The notes: generated from the sequence alone by a model not told the origin. DNA of 64,000 nt from CG2-30-58-95 sp964618215 (GCA_964618215.1 CAZTZE010000006.1:51697-115696); one strand, 5' to 3'; counted from the stretch's first letter, positions 50,098 through 58,910 are shown. Translations and numbers: made by a program.

Positions 50098-50098
50098 G

Positions 50099-50326
50099 TT
50101 ACTCGCGTTCCGCGTCTTTGCGGCGTTCTTCCATCAGGGCTTTCAAAACTCCTTTTCCTTTGAGCGTGCCTTGCAAGCGCTTGAGTGATTCTTCATTGAC
50201 AGGTTTGAGAATGATCGCCTCGCCGTTATCCGTGACAGTTATTTTCGTTCCAGCCTTGATCCCATATTTGCGCCGTAATTCAACGGGAATGACGATTTGA
50301 CCTTTTACAGTGGCGTAAGTCTCCAT
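50099..50326 (-). CDS. AbrB/MazE-type antitoxin
   Basis: 75 aa. The N-terminal swapped-hairpin DNA-binding motif is KGQIVIPVELRRKYGIKAGTKI. The C-terminal half (LKRLQGTLKGKGVLKALMEERR) should bind the PIN toxin. An AGGAGT site precedes the start. It is likely to autorepress from its own upstream region. Confidence 0.88.
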   Translation of the reverse strand: METYATVKGQIVIPVELRRKYGIKAGTKITVTDNGEAIILKPVNEESLKRLQGTLKGKGVLKALMEERRKDAERE

Positions 50327-50411
50327 GTGATACTACTCCTTTTTGTATATCTTACGCCATAATCGAAAGTAAGTCAAACTAAACAACGTAATACTTTCGT
50401 CGTCAAGTCAA

Positions 50412-50556
50412 GTTCGGCGGGACTAAAGTCCCTGCACAGTTCGTGGAAGCCCTTCGGGCTGGCGGTTTAGTCCGTAGGACTTCCATGCACTGAGGCGGGG
50501 ATTTATCCCCCGCCGATTGCCGACGGTTATCAGTTCGGCGGGACTAAAGTCCCTGC
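50412..50556. repeat. GGGACTAAAGTCCC-family repeat pair
   Basis: GTTCGGCGGGACTAAAGTCC is present at 50412 and again at 50533, separated by inverted relatives (GGTTTAGTCCGTAGGACTTCC, GGGGATTTATCCCC). This occupies most of the 304-nt gap between the antitoxin gene and acsB. No gene is seen in the gap. Confidence 0.8.
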
Positions 50557-50578
50557 CCAGTTATAGCCACTCGTAAAT

Positions 50579-50608
50579 GGGGATTGGGCAGGAAAATACC
50601 CAATCCCC
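50579..50608. terminator. Hairpin downstream of acsB
   Basis: GGGGATTGGG (50579-50588) pairs with CCCAATCCCC (50599-50608), 22 nt after the acsB stop on the minus strand. No T-run follows, so it may act as an mRNA 3'-end stabiliser or weak terminator. Confidence 0.45.
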
Positions 50609-50630
50609 ACGAAACACGGAACACGCTACA

Positions 50631-52925
50631 CTAAAACATCGGTGGCAGGGCCAGCGCTGGATGGTTGTGCTGTTCCAGCCAGGCCAGCAACTGTTCGACC
50701 GTTGTCACTTCACGTTCGTCGGCGATTTTTGCCAGCAAGTCAGGGTCGCCTTCGCGCTCGCAGACCACCTTGAATTCCTCAGCCATCGTCTCTTTCAGCA
50801 CGGATGACATCCAGACGACACGCTTGAAGCCGTCTTCGGCTGAGATGAATTTCGGGCTGGCAAGATAGAACTTGCCCACGCCCATCACGCCGGGCGTCTG
50901 CAGGCCGCCGCCGGCCACGCCGGCGAGGGTCGAGAAGGTCATCCCAGCCGGGGTCATGCTGGTGTCCTCACGGCTCAAGACCATCACGCCGTTGGCTTCG
51001 GGAATGAGCATGACGATGCACTCGAAACAGCCGCAGGCCGTCATCGGGTTCTCCATGATGGAGTACATGGCGACTTCCTGCACCACGCCGTGCGAGCCGA
51101 TCTTGGCGTAGTCATTGGTGCCTTCCCAGTAGCCTTTGAGCGGGTCTATGGATTTAACCAGTTTGATCGGCTGGTTCGGGCCGGTCGGGTTGATGCTGAA
51201 GGAAGCTTTGCAGTCCAGCCAGTTGTACGCGCCGCACAGACCCAGGCGCTGCGGGCTGACCACGCAGACATGGTTCGGGGCGAAGGACTGGCACAGCGTG
51301 CAGGAGTAGAATTCTTCCACTTTATCGTCGGTCAGGTCGGCCAGGCGCTTGTTGCGGAAATCGTAGGCAACCCGCGCTTTCTCCAGCCACTCGGCCACTT
51401 TTACAGGTTCGGTGTAGACCGTGACCTGGACTTTATCCACAATCGCGCCGAAATCCTCATGGAAACGGGCGTGCAGGATCTTGCCGAAGTGTTCCAGATT
51501 GAAACCCTTTTCGGCAGCCGCGTTCGAGACGCGAATCCAGGCGATATCGCGCTGTCCGACGTGCTGAATGCCCGAAGCGCCATTGACGAAGTAGTGCATC
51601 TGGCGTTCCAGCACCGGTTCGAAGTCCATCTGCATGTTGCGGCCAGCCACTTTGACCAGAATGCCGATATCCATCGAACCCTGGGCCGGGATTTCCTCGA
51701 AGCCTTTGCCAACCACTTCAATCTTGCCATCCACAACTTCTTCCGAGGGGGCCATGTGCAGGTACTCGAAGCAGCGTGAGTACTTGCCGCCGAACTCGAC
51801 CCGCAGGTCGGCCTTGCGGACGACCTCGCCTTCGAAGGCCGAGCCGTACGGCACCGGCACGTCCACGCTGGAAACCTTGACTTTGACGCCGCGGATTTCG
51901 ATGCACTTTTGCACCAACCGCTCGGCGCGTTCCAAATCATCCTTGCCTTCAATCTGATCGAAGGGCATCGAGACGACGTGCTCATAGGTGGTCACTCCGG
52001 TGGGCAGGATTTCGGGGATGACCGTATCGGCGATGACCGGGAAGCCGAAGTTGATCGCACCGGCCGCAGCCGCGTACTTCAAATCGTCCACTTCGCCGAG
52101 AGCCAGCACGAAGGCAAAAACGCGTTCCTTGTTGTAGATCAGGATTTCGCGCGCCATGGCCGGTTTCAGGCCGCCGAAAGTTAACCCAGAACGTGCGGCA
52201 AAGCCAAGCGGATAAATGGCGCTGATCGTATCCGTGCCGAACGGGACAGTATAAGTGTCGTAGCCCAGTTCAACGCCCTCTTCTTGCAACTGGTGGATGA
52301 TGCTGCGCCCGTTGACGTTGCCGCACAGGAAGGTCAGGATGTTGCGCTTTTGAAGTTCACGCACAATCTTGACCGCCACTTCGTTGGATTTGGCGCAGCC
52401 GACGATGGCCGCAAAGCCGGGCATACGCCCATCCACCAACTGGATGCCCCACGAGCGCAGTTGAATATCGTCAATCGGGCCGTTCAGATGACCATCGTGA
52501 CCATTGGCGCCCTCTTTGTCGTTGGAATCCGGGCTGGTGAACGAGGTCCCGCCGGCCAGGCGGAAGCCGGGCATGGGTTCCGGCTGGAGTCCGTATACAA
52601 AGCGGATGGCTTCAATCGTCTCCGCGGCGAACAGAGTCGCCATGCCGGAGTCGAGCGTCTCGCCCAAGTAAGGCGTCCATTTATTCTCGGATGGGATCGG
52701 GTGCAAGAGACCACGCGCGTGCTCAAGGGCAGCCTGCAACTGTCCCAGCGTTTCCACCTGCTGGCCGGTCATGGCCAGGATGGTCGGCAAATAGTAAGCC
52801 GTATTCGGGAAGGATACTTTGGCGTCCGGCCCTTTTTCGGCCAGCGCCTTGTTGAGCATCAACTCGGCCTCAGTGACCAGAGCGTTTGCGCCACGCATGG
52901 CGCGGGTTGCGATATATTTTGACAT
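50631..52925 (-). CDS. acsB: CO-methylating acetyl-CoA synthase
   Basis: 764 aa bacterial-type AcsB. A-cluster ligands are in CTLCQSFAPNHVC and LGLCGAYNWLDCKAS (Cys pair plus the Cys-Gly-Ala-x-x-x-x-Cys-like stretch). Also typical are RSIIHQLQEEGVELGYDTY and CGCFECIVMLIPEANGVMV. It condenses methyl-CFeSP, CO and CoA into acetyl-CoA in complex with CooS/AcsA, whose gene is immediately upstream. Confidence 0.96.
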   Translation of the reverse strand: MSKYIATRAMRGANALVTEAELMLNKALAEKGPDAKVSFPNTAYYLPTILAMTGQQVETLGQLQAALEHARGLLHPIPSENKWTPYLGETLDSGMATLFAAETIEAIRFVYGLQPEPMPGFRLAGGTSFTSPDSNDKEGANGHDGHLNGPIDDIQLRSWGIQLVDGRMPGFAAIVGCAKSNEVAVKIVRELQKRNILTFLCGNVNGRSIIHQLQEEGVELGYDTYTVPFGTDTISAIYPLGFAARSGLTFGGLKPAMAREILIYNKERVFAFVLALGEVDDLKYAAAAGAINFGFPVIADTVIPEILPTGVTTYEHVVSMPFDQIEGKDDLERAERLVQKCIEIRGVKVKVSSVDVPVPYGSAFEGEVVRKADLRVEFGGKYSRCFEYLHMAPSEEVVDGKIEVVGKGFEEIPAQGSMDIGILVKVAGRNMQMDFEPVLERQMHYFVNGASGIQHVGQRDIAWIRVSNAAAEKGFNLEHFGKILHARFHEDFGAIVDKVQVTVYTEPVKVAEWLEKARVAYDFRNKRLADLTDDKVEEFYSCTLCQSFAPNHVCVVSPQRLGLCGAYNWLDCKASFSINPTGPNQPIKLVKSIDPLKGYWEGTNDYAKIGSHGVVQEVAMYSIMENPMTACGCFECIVMLIPEANGVMVLSREDTSMTPAGMTFSTLAGVAGGGLQTPGVMGVGKFYLASPKFISAEDGFKRVVWMSSVLKETMAEEFKVVCEREGDPDLLAKIADEREVTTVEQLLAWLEQHNHPALALPPMF

Positions 52926-52928
52926 ATT

Positions 52929-53017
52929 AGTCTCCTAGTTCTTGGTTAGGTAGTTTGCTAGTTTTTGCTCCTGCACCTATCCAACTACCCAACTATCAAA
53001 CTATCCAACTACCCCAT
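52929..53017. repeat. Inverted octamer arrays TAGTTCTT/CTATCCAA
   Basis: TAGTCTCC, TAGTTCTT, TAGTTTGC then CTATCCAA, CTACCCAA, CTATCAAA, CTATCCAA. It fills the gap between cooS and acsB and runs into the last codons and stop (53001-53003) of cooS. Confidence 0.85.
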
Positions 53018-55010
53018 AGATAGCCTGGCGACGTTCTGAAACCGGCAACTTCTCGAGTTCCAGCATGCGCGTATCGCCGCTCTTGCCCCACTTGGACGCG
53101 TCGTAAACCGGCAGGCCGAGCGCGGCGCGCTTCTTGTCAATGTGCGCCAGCGTAGCTTTGATCATTTCATCAGGGTCAGGAATGAATTCCAGCTTGCCGC
53201 CGTAGAGTTTCTCCCAGCCCTCGCTGATGTAATGCAGGACTTTGTCGCTATCTGAGACTCTATCCGGCATCCCGCTGACGGGCGACGACCCGCCGAAGAT
53301 GACGTATGCGCCCGAAGCGACACAATACGTGGCGATGGCAAGCGCTTTTTCGCTCATCCATTCCGGGGCGAGACCTACAGCTGGAACCTGGTCAATATCA
53401 TCGCCCAGGCCGCCCTCGGCGACCACTTGCGTCAGGACGGTCAGGATGCGGGTATTGTCCACACACGAACCCATGTGCAGGACGGGCGGGATGCCGATCG
53501 TCTCGCAGATTTCGCGCAGGCCGGGGCCGACTTCCGTCAATCCAGCCTCGCCCAGCATCAGGCCCAGCTTGGCCGAGGCAATCGCGCCGCAGCCGGTCTG
53601 GACAATCAGCACGTCCTGTTTGAGCAGTTCCTTGACAACGTAGTTATGCAGGTAATCGTGGGTGCTGCGCGGGTTGTTGCAGCCGACGATGGCTGCCACG
53701 CCGCGGATGCGCCCGGCCATGATGGCGTCGTTGAGCGGGCGGAAGGAAGCCCGGTACGAGCCGCCCAGCATGTAGTTGATATATTCGTGCGAGAAGCCGG
53801 GGATCAGGTCTTCCTTGATCTGCGGGATGTGGGTCTTGCCGCGGTTTTTGTAATTATCAATCGCCTCTTTTAGGATTTGTTTGGCGATGGTCAGCGCCTT
53901 GTGCTCGTCGAACTCGATGTGCGTCGCGCCGGTGATACGCACCTTAGGCGAGGTAGTGATGATTTTGGTGTGGAAGTTGGCGGCCAGGCCGACCAGCGCC
54001 TGCATGATGCACTGCACGTCCACCACCATGGCTTCGACCGCGCCGGTCAGGATGGCCAATTCCTGTTGGAGGAAGTTGCCGGCTGCTGGGATGCCCTGGC
54101 GGATGAGGATTTCATTGGCTGTGCAACAGATGCCTGATAGCTGGACACCCTTCGCACCGGCTGCTTTGGCGTATTCGATGATTTCCGGGTCCTGCGAGGC
54201 AGCCACAATCATCTGGCTCAGGGTCGGTTCGTGGCCGTGAACAACCACGTTAACCATGTCATCTTTGAGTACGCCCAGATTGGCCTGACCCAGCACCGGG
54301 GCGGGCGTTCCGAATAAAATGTCGGAAATATCGGTGGCAATCATCGAGCCACCCCAGCCGTCGGCCAAGCCGACTCGAATCGCATGCTGGAGGATGTGCT
54401 CCGCATCCTGGTCATCGCCGATGTGTGTGCGGTGCAGGGCTTCGACCACTTCGCGGTCAATCCCTCGAGGCACCACGCCCAGGTTGCGCCAGAGTTCCTG
54501 GCGTTTCTTCGGGGCGCGCTTGACCGGCACGACTTCGCCCTTTTGCTGTCCAAACTGGGCAATATAAAGGTCGGCCAGATCGTTGGCGATTTCTTCCGGG
54601 GAGCGGCCCTCAATCGGGATGGCATAGTGCGAGGCCACAATGCGCAGTTTGGCAACATCACGGATGATATAGCCTTCCGCTTCGTGATTGGCAACCGCCT
54701 TGAGCGTGAAAGCCATATCCCGCCCGTGGTCGGAGTGCGCCGCAGCGCCAGCCGCAATGGCGCGGATGAGATTGCGGGCCTGGATGGTGTCAATCGTCGC
54801 GCCGCAGACGCCCACCTGCCCTTCTTTCGTCAACCGGCAAGGACCCATACCGCATTGCTTGCAGCACATTCCAGCCCCACCGATGTTGCAGGGCGCCATA
54901 TCGTCGGCGCGGGTGAAGGCGGTGCCAATACCCAGTTCCTCGGCGCGGATGAGCATTTCCTGGGCGGCCGGGTCAACGCTTTGCTGTTGAGCTGTTCGCT
55001 TGGTTGGCAT
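53001..55010 (-). CDS. cooS: Anaerobic carbon-monoxide dehydrogenase catalytic subunit
   Basis: 669 aa. Clusters B and D: CCKQCGMGPCRL with a preceding CNIGGAGMCC. C-cluster ligand segments: GVQLSGICCTANE, VDVQCIMQ (His/Cys region), GCNNPRSTHDY, TGCGAIASAK and HMGSCVDNTR. It interconverts CO2 and CO at a Ni-Fe-S cluster and pairs with AcsB next door (AcsA role). The array at its 3' end encodes the last GVVG residues. Confidence 0.96.
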   Translation of the reverse strand: MPTKRTAQQQSVDPAAQEMLIRAEELGIGTAFTRADDMAPCNIGGAGMCCKQCGMGPCRLTKEGQVGVCGATIDTIQARNLIRAIAAGAAAHSDHGRDMAFTLKAVANHEAEGYIIRDVAKLRIVASHYAIPIEGRSPEEIANDLADLYIAQFGQQKGEVVPVKRAPKKRQELWRNLGVVPRGIDREVVEALHRTHIGDDQDAEHILQHAIRVGLADGWGGSMIATDISDILFGTPAPVLGQANLGVLKDDMVNVVVHGHEPTLSQMIVAASQDPEIIEYAKAAGAKGVQLSGICCTANEILIRQGIPAAGNFLQQELAILTGAVEAMVVDVQCIMQALVGLAANFHTKIITTSPKVRITGATHIEFDEHKALTIAKQILKEAIDNYKNRGKTHIPQIKEDLIPGFSHEYINYMLGGSYRASFRPLNDAIMAGRIRGVAAIVGCNNPRSTHDYLHNYVVKELLKQDVLIVQTGCGAIASAKLGLMLGEAGLTEVGPGLREICETIGIPPVLHMGSCVDNTRILTVLTQVVAEGGLGDDIDQVPAVGLAPEWMSEKALAIATYCVASGAYVIFGGSSPVSGMPDRVSDSDKVLHYISEGWEKLYGGKLEFIPDPDEMIKATLAHIDKKRAALGLPVYDASKWGKSGDTRMLELEKLPVSERRQAIYGVVG

Positions 55011-55012
55011 GG

Positions 55013-55405
55013 TTATTTCTCCTCTGCAATACTTTTAATCGGCCCCATCCCTGGGCAGGGCCAGAGTGGGCGTCCTCGATAAGCTACCTGTTGGGAAAAA
55101 CCGATAACCTTCCTGGTCTGTTCATAGACAGCCGTGTGGCGCATAAAGGTGCCGCCGCCGTCGGTGCCGACGGCCTTTCCGGCCTCAGCCTGGAACACAA
55201 AATCGCCAAGATAGCCAGCCGCGTCGAGTTTCGCCTGGATGGACGAATCAGTGGTTACATTTTCGTCAAAAACCACCTCGACGACGTGAAACGCGCTGCT
55301 GGCGTAAACGTCCTTAACGCCGGGGATTCCAAGCAAAATACGGCGAACATCACTCACATGATGGTCGCCGTACATGGCAGGGACGTCAAACGATTTCGTT
55401 CGCAT
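55013..55405 (-). CDS. HMA-fold-like small protein upstream of cooS
   Basis: 130 aa; Met at 55405 is chosen because GGAGG lies 8 nt upstream. Residues 1-75 follow the ferredoxin-like heavy-metal-associated pattern (VSDVRRILLGIPGVKDVYAS, VEVVFDENVTTDSSIQAKLDAAGY), but the CxxC metal site is replaced by PAMYGDHH, with two His. A conserved-looking C-terminus WPCPGMGPIKS follows. It is 2 nt from cooS and probably co-translated; it could be a nickel or copper handling or CODH assembly factor (inference). Confidence 0.7.
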   Translation of the reverse strand: MRTKSFDVPAMYGDHHVSDVRRILLGIPGVKDVYASSAFHVVEVVFDENVTTDSSIQAKLDAAGYLGDFVFQAEAGKAVGTDGGGTFMRHTAVYEQTRKVIGFSQQVAYRGRPLWPCPGMGPIKSIAEEK

Positions 55406-55568
55406 AATAGACACCTCCTGTAAGGTATATATAAAGTAGCGTTCATTGGATTGTTACAATTACTACAGATATTCTAGCATGGGATTGGCGTCTGGAGCTG
55501 TTTTGTGAGTATTGTCAGCGAAAAGAGGGATTAATGTCGCCGTTCGCCCCCCTTTCATCAGGTGTATT

Positions 55569-55736
55569 GCGAAATTAATTTCGCATTACCTGTACCGCTA
55601 GCAGGCTGTCGGAGAACCCCGTAGGGCGGGTTTCATACCCGCCATATCTGGCGGCAGGTAAGAAACCTGCCCTACATTATGGGCTATTTTCGCTCTCTCC
55701 GACAAACTGCTAGGTGAAGTGCGAAATTAATTTCGC
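55569..55736. repeat. Nested MITE-like element with flanking GCGAAATTAATTTCGC palindromes
   Basis: Inverted ends CTAGCAG...TGTCGGAGA and TCTCCGACAAACTGCTAG bound 55598-55713. Inside lies a GTAGGGCGGGTTT/ACCTGCCCTAC repeat. The whole is flanked by two copies of GCGAAATTAATTTCGC, at 55569-55584 and 55721-55736. It explains most of the 424-nt gap between cooS-side and CAP genes. Confidence 0.85.
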
Positions 55737-55747
55737 TTTACTTTGTA

Positions 55748-55789
55748 CCGCCAAATATGGGGTTAGATCACAGCGATTCCCAATGAACC
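55748..55789. repeat. 42-bp upstream element, copy 2
   Basis: CCGCCAAAT ... AATGAACC, matching 7784-7825 at 33 of 42 positions. It is followed by the promoter of the CAP-domain gene. Confidence 0.6.
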
Positions 55790-55792
55790 AAG

Positions 55793-55823
55793 TTGGATTC
55801 ACTCCAAAATTGACCGTTATAAT
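55793..55823 (+). promoter_or_regulatory. Promoter of CAP-domain gene, possibly leaderless
   Basis: -10 TATAAT at 55818-55823 with a candidate -35 TTGGAT (55793-55798, 19-bp spacer). The start codon is 7 nt after the -10, so transcription would begin at or next to the ATG; no ribosome-binding site is present. Confidence 0.55.
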
Positions 55824-55829
55824 ATCCCC

Positions 55830-56813
55830 ATGCACAGATTGATTCAACTCGGTTTGATGTTATCCCTTCTACTCATGGTGACCGGCCTCGCGCCAATAAA
55901 CACACAGGCTAAATCCAGCGCGCCTCAGCCCTCACGATCGAGCGCCTACGATTTGATCGCGGCGGTCAACGATCTACGCGCAAGCTATGGACTGCCAGCT
56001 TACACCATCAATTCGATTCTGATGCAGACTGCCCAATCGCATGCAGAGTACATGGCTTCGATAGGAACCGTGACACATATCGGCCCCGGAGGCTCATCGA
56101 TTACGGACCGTCTCATCGCGGCCGGATATCAGATGCAAGGAGGCTATCGGGCAGAGAACATCCTTGCGGGAGACCCTAACGCCTCCGGCTGGTCTTTGGT
56201 AACTTCGCCCGCCTGGGCGGATGCGGACCATCAAAACACCATGCTGTCTTCCAACCTGCTCGAGATCGGAGCGGGCGTGGCCGTCAGCGGAGGGAAAGGC
56301 TATTACGTGATCCATTGCGCCCGTCCCAGGGGGGCGTCTGTTTCATACCCGCCTGCGGCCACCTCCGTCGGCAGTGGGAGGACGGGACCCACGGCGGTTG
56401 TCGTCGTGCAGAACACGCCCAATGCGGATGGTTCGATCGTTCACATTGTTCAGAAGAACGATACGATATATGGAATTGCATTTGCCTACGGCATCCCGGT
56501 CGAAGAACTTCTCCGCCTGAATGGACTCACGCTTGACTCCGTCATTTACGTTGGCAAACAATTGATCATCCGTCCTGCATTCACGCCGACGCCCACCTCG
56601 CCTACCTCAACGCCGACGCGACGTTACACGCCAACACCCTGGCTGACTTCGACTGCCACGCTGACTGCCACCAACACAGCGCTTGTCGCCACAACAGCGC
56701 CAAAAGCCGCCATTCCCATCTCGACCGGGCTGACCTCCGTATCCGTGATTATCCTGTTGGCGCTGGTGATTGCCGGGGCGGTAGCCTGGCTTGGGTCCAG
56801 GGGATCCAAATAG
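55830..56813 (+). CDS. Surface protein with CAP and LysM domains
   Basis: 327 aa. Signal peptide (first ~28 residues), CAP/SCP domain (about 40-170: VNDLRASYGLPAY, HAEYMASIGTVTHIG, GYRAENIL), LysM domain (VQKNDTIYGIAFAYGIPVEELLRLNGL), Thr/Pro-rich linker and a C-terminal membrane helix ending in basic residues (WLGSRGSK). Such proteins bind peptidoglycan or chitin-like glycans through LysM. It is anchored outside the cell; the activity of the CAP domain is uncertain. Confidence 0.88.
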   Translation: MHRLIQLGLMLSLLLMVTGLAPINTQAKSSAPQPSRSSAYDLIAAVNDLRASYGLPAYTINSILMQTAQSHAEYMASIGTVTHIGPGGSSITDRLIAAGYQMQGGYRAENILAGDPNASGWSLVTSPAWADADHQNTMLSSNLLEIGAGVAVSGGKGYYVIHCARPRGASVSYPPAATSVGSGRTGPTAVVVVQNTPNADGSIVHIVQKNDTIYGIAFAYGIPVEELLRLNGLTLDSVIYVGKQLIIRPAFTPTPTSPTSTPTRRYTPTPWLTSTATLTATNTALVATTAPKAAIPISTGLTSVSVIILLALVIAGAVAWLGSRGSK

Positions 56814-56816
56814 AAA

Positions 56817-56847
56817 GGAACCCGGTATCTCTGAGAAACCGGGTTCC
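56817..56847. terminator. Bidirectional intrinsic terminator
   Basis: GGAACCCGGT (56817-56826) pairs with ACCGGGTTCC (56838-56847) between the convergent CAP and gpmA genes. It is a relative of the hairpin at 17398-17430. Confidence 0.7.
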
Positions 56848-56869
56848 TGGCGTTCGTACCAAAAACCTG

Positions 56870-57625
56870 TTACTTCACCTTGCCCTGCGCGGCAACAGCT
56901 TCGGCGGCCTTGCGGACGGCATCCGCGTCGCCAAGATAGTAGTGCGTGACCAGCTTGAGGTTCGCATCCAGTTCGTAAACCAGCGGGATGCCGGTGGGGA
57001 TATTTAGCTCTGGGATTTCCTCATCCGGGATATTATCCAAATACTTGACCAACGCTCGCATACTGTTGCCGTGCGCCGCGACCAGGACGCGCTGCCCGGA
57101 TTTCACGACCGGGGCCAGGCTGCTGTGCCAGTAAGGCATAACGCGAGACAAGGTATCTTTCAACGATTCAGACTTCGGCAATTCATCCGCTTTTAACGAG
57201 GCATAGCGCCGGTCAAAACGCGGGTGGCGGGGGTCGTCCAAATCCAGGGGCGGCGGTGGGACATCGTAACTGCGCCGCCAAACCTTGACCTGCGCCTCGC
57301 CGTACTTGCCCGCCATTTCCGCCTTGTTCAATCCTTGCAACGCTCCGTAATGGCGTTCATTGAGCTGCCAGGCATTGATCACCGGCAGCCACTCCAGTTC
57401 CATTTCTTCCATGACGATCCAAAGTGTCTTCACCGCGCGTTTAAGCACCGATGTATAGGCTACATCAAAGGTATAGCCGCCGTCCTTTAATAGCTGTCCG
57501 GCTGAATGCGCCTCGGCGCGACCCTGCTCGGTCAGGTCTACATCCGTCCACCCAGTAAAACGGTTTTCGAGATTCCAGGTGCTTTGCCCATGGCGCACCA
57601 TCACCAATTTATACTTCGTTTCCAT
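56870..57625 (-). CDS. gpmA: 2,3-bisphosphoglycerate-dependent phosphoglycerate mutase
   Basis: 251 aa from METKYKLVM, GGAG upstream. Catalytic RHGQSTWN, substrate loop ENRFTGWTDVDL, NERHYGALQG and second His in VAAHGNSMRALVKYL. It interconverts 3- and 2-phosphoglycerate in glycolysis and gluconeogenesis. No other glycolytic gene is adjacent. Confidence 0.95.
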   Translation of the reverse strand: METKYKLVMVRHGQSTWNLENRFTGWTDVDLTEQGRAEAHSAGQLLKDGGYTFDVAYTSVLKRAVKTLWIVMEEMELEWLPVINAWQLNERHYGALQGLNKAEMAGKYGEAQVKVWRRSYDVPPPPLDLDDPRHPRFDRRYASLKADELPKSESLKDTLSRVMPYWHSSLAPVVKSGQRVLVAAHGNSMRALVKYLDNIPDEEIPELNIPTGIPLVYELDANLKLVTHYYLGDADAVRKAAEAVAAQGKVK

Positions 57626-57710
57626 AATGTGCTCCATTTGCCGGGTAAGCCTTCGGCACAGTAAACCGCCAGGAGCTTGAGCGCCTGGCAGTTGATGTTA
57701 TTCATCCTGA

Positions 57711-58811
57711 TTAGCGTATCGCCAGTTCAGTCTCGGAATCGAACAGGTGGAAGTTGTCCATGTTGAACGCCACCTGGACTTTGTCGCCGATATGGAAGTT
57801 CGTGCGCGGATCCACACGAGCGATGAAAGTATTTGGCCCGCTGACCAGGTAGAGGAAGATTTCGTTGCCCATCAATTCGGTCACGTCCACTTTCACTTCG
57901 ACATTCTCGGCGTGAATTCCAGGCGGGGTAAAGGCCGGGTTGAAGATGTCCTCGGGGCGGATGCCAAAGATCACCGGGCGATCGACATAGTTCTGCAACT
58001 TCCTGGCACGCTCGGCTGGCACCGGCACGGCGAAATCGCCCGAGTCAACCAGCAGCTTGCCGCCATCCTTGCGCAGCTTGGCGCGGAAGAAGTTCATCGC
58101 CGGGGAGCCGATGAAACCGGCCACGAACATGTTTTGCGGCTGGTCATACAGGCTTTGGGGTGTGTCCAACTGGAGCAACAAACCATTGTTTATCACTGCA
58201 ATGCGGGTTGCCATGGTCATGGCTTCTGTCTGGTCGTGGGTAACGTAGATGAAGGTCGTCTGGAGGCGATGGTGAAGTTTACTAAGCTCGGCGCGCATGG
58301 CAACGCGCAGTTTCGCATCCAGGTTGGAGAGCGGTTCGTCGAAGAGGAAAACCTTCGGCTCGCGCACGATTGCACGCCCAACCGCCACCCGCTGGCGCTG
58401 GCCACCGGAGAGCTGGCGTGGCTTGCGGTTCAGGTAATCTGTGATTCCCAGGATTTCCGCGGCATCACCTACCCGGCGCTTGATTTCAGCTTTGGGAGTT
58501 TTGCGAAGCTTGAGGCCAAAGGCCAGGTTTTCGTAGACCGTCAGGTGGGGGTACAAAGCGTAGGATTGAAAGACCATGGCAATATCACGGTCTTTGGGCG
58601 GAACATCGTTGACGACACGCTCGCTAATTTTGATCGTGCCTTTGGTTAGTTCCTCGAGGCCGGCAAGCAGCCGCAAAGCGGTCGTCTTGCCGCATCCCGA
58701 AGGACCAACGAATACCAGGAATTCTTTGTCGTCAATCTGTAAATTCAAATCATTTACTGCAACGACACTACCAAATTCCTTTGTGACATGCTCGTACGTA
58801 ACACTGGCCAT
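57711..58811 (-). CDS. ugpC: Carbohydrate ABC transporter ATPase (UgpC/MsmX type)
   Basis: 366 aa. Walker A GPSGCGKTT, signature LSGGQRQRVAVGRA, Walker B VFLFDEPLSNLD, switch His in VTHDQTEA and the C-terminal OB/TOBE region (DRPVIFGIRPEDI). The gene stands alone without permeases, as is common for a shared ATPase that energises several sugar importers. Confidence 0.93.
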   Translation of the reverse strand: MASVTYEHVTKEFGSVVAVNDLNLQIDDKEFLVFVGPSGCGKTTALRLLAGLEELTKGTIKISERVVNDVPPKDRDIAMVFQSYALYPHLTVYENLAFGLKLRKTPKAEIKRRVGDAAEILGITDYLNRKPRQLSGGQRQRVAVGRAIVREPKVFLFDEPLSNLDAKLRVAMRAELSKLHHRLQTTFIYVTHDQTEAMTMATRIAVINNGLLLQLDTPQSLYDQPQNMFVAGFIGSPAMNFFRAKLRKDGGKLLVDSGDFAVPVPAERARKLQNYVDRPVIFGIRPEDIFNPAFTPPGIHAENVEVKVDVTELMGNEIFLYLVSGPNTFIARVDPRTNFHIGDKVQVAFNMDNFHLFDSETELAIR

Positions 58812-58910
58812 TTGAAACCTCCGTTTCGTGAGAGTATAGTGAACATATTATATTACATTTCCTCAAAAATGCCACTTGCTTATTTCGTCTCCTAATCATA
58901 AAATGGATAC

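Noticed and set aside
55810..55823. TTGACC plus TATAAT as -35/-10 pair
   Set aside because: Only 2 nt separate them; TTGACC cannot be the -35 of this -10.
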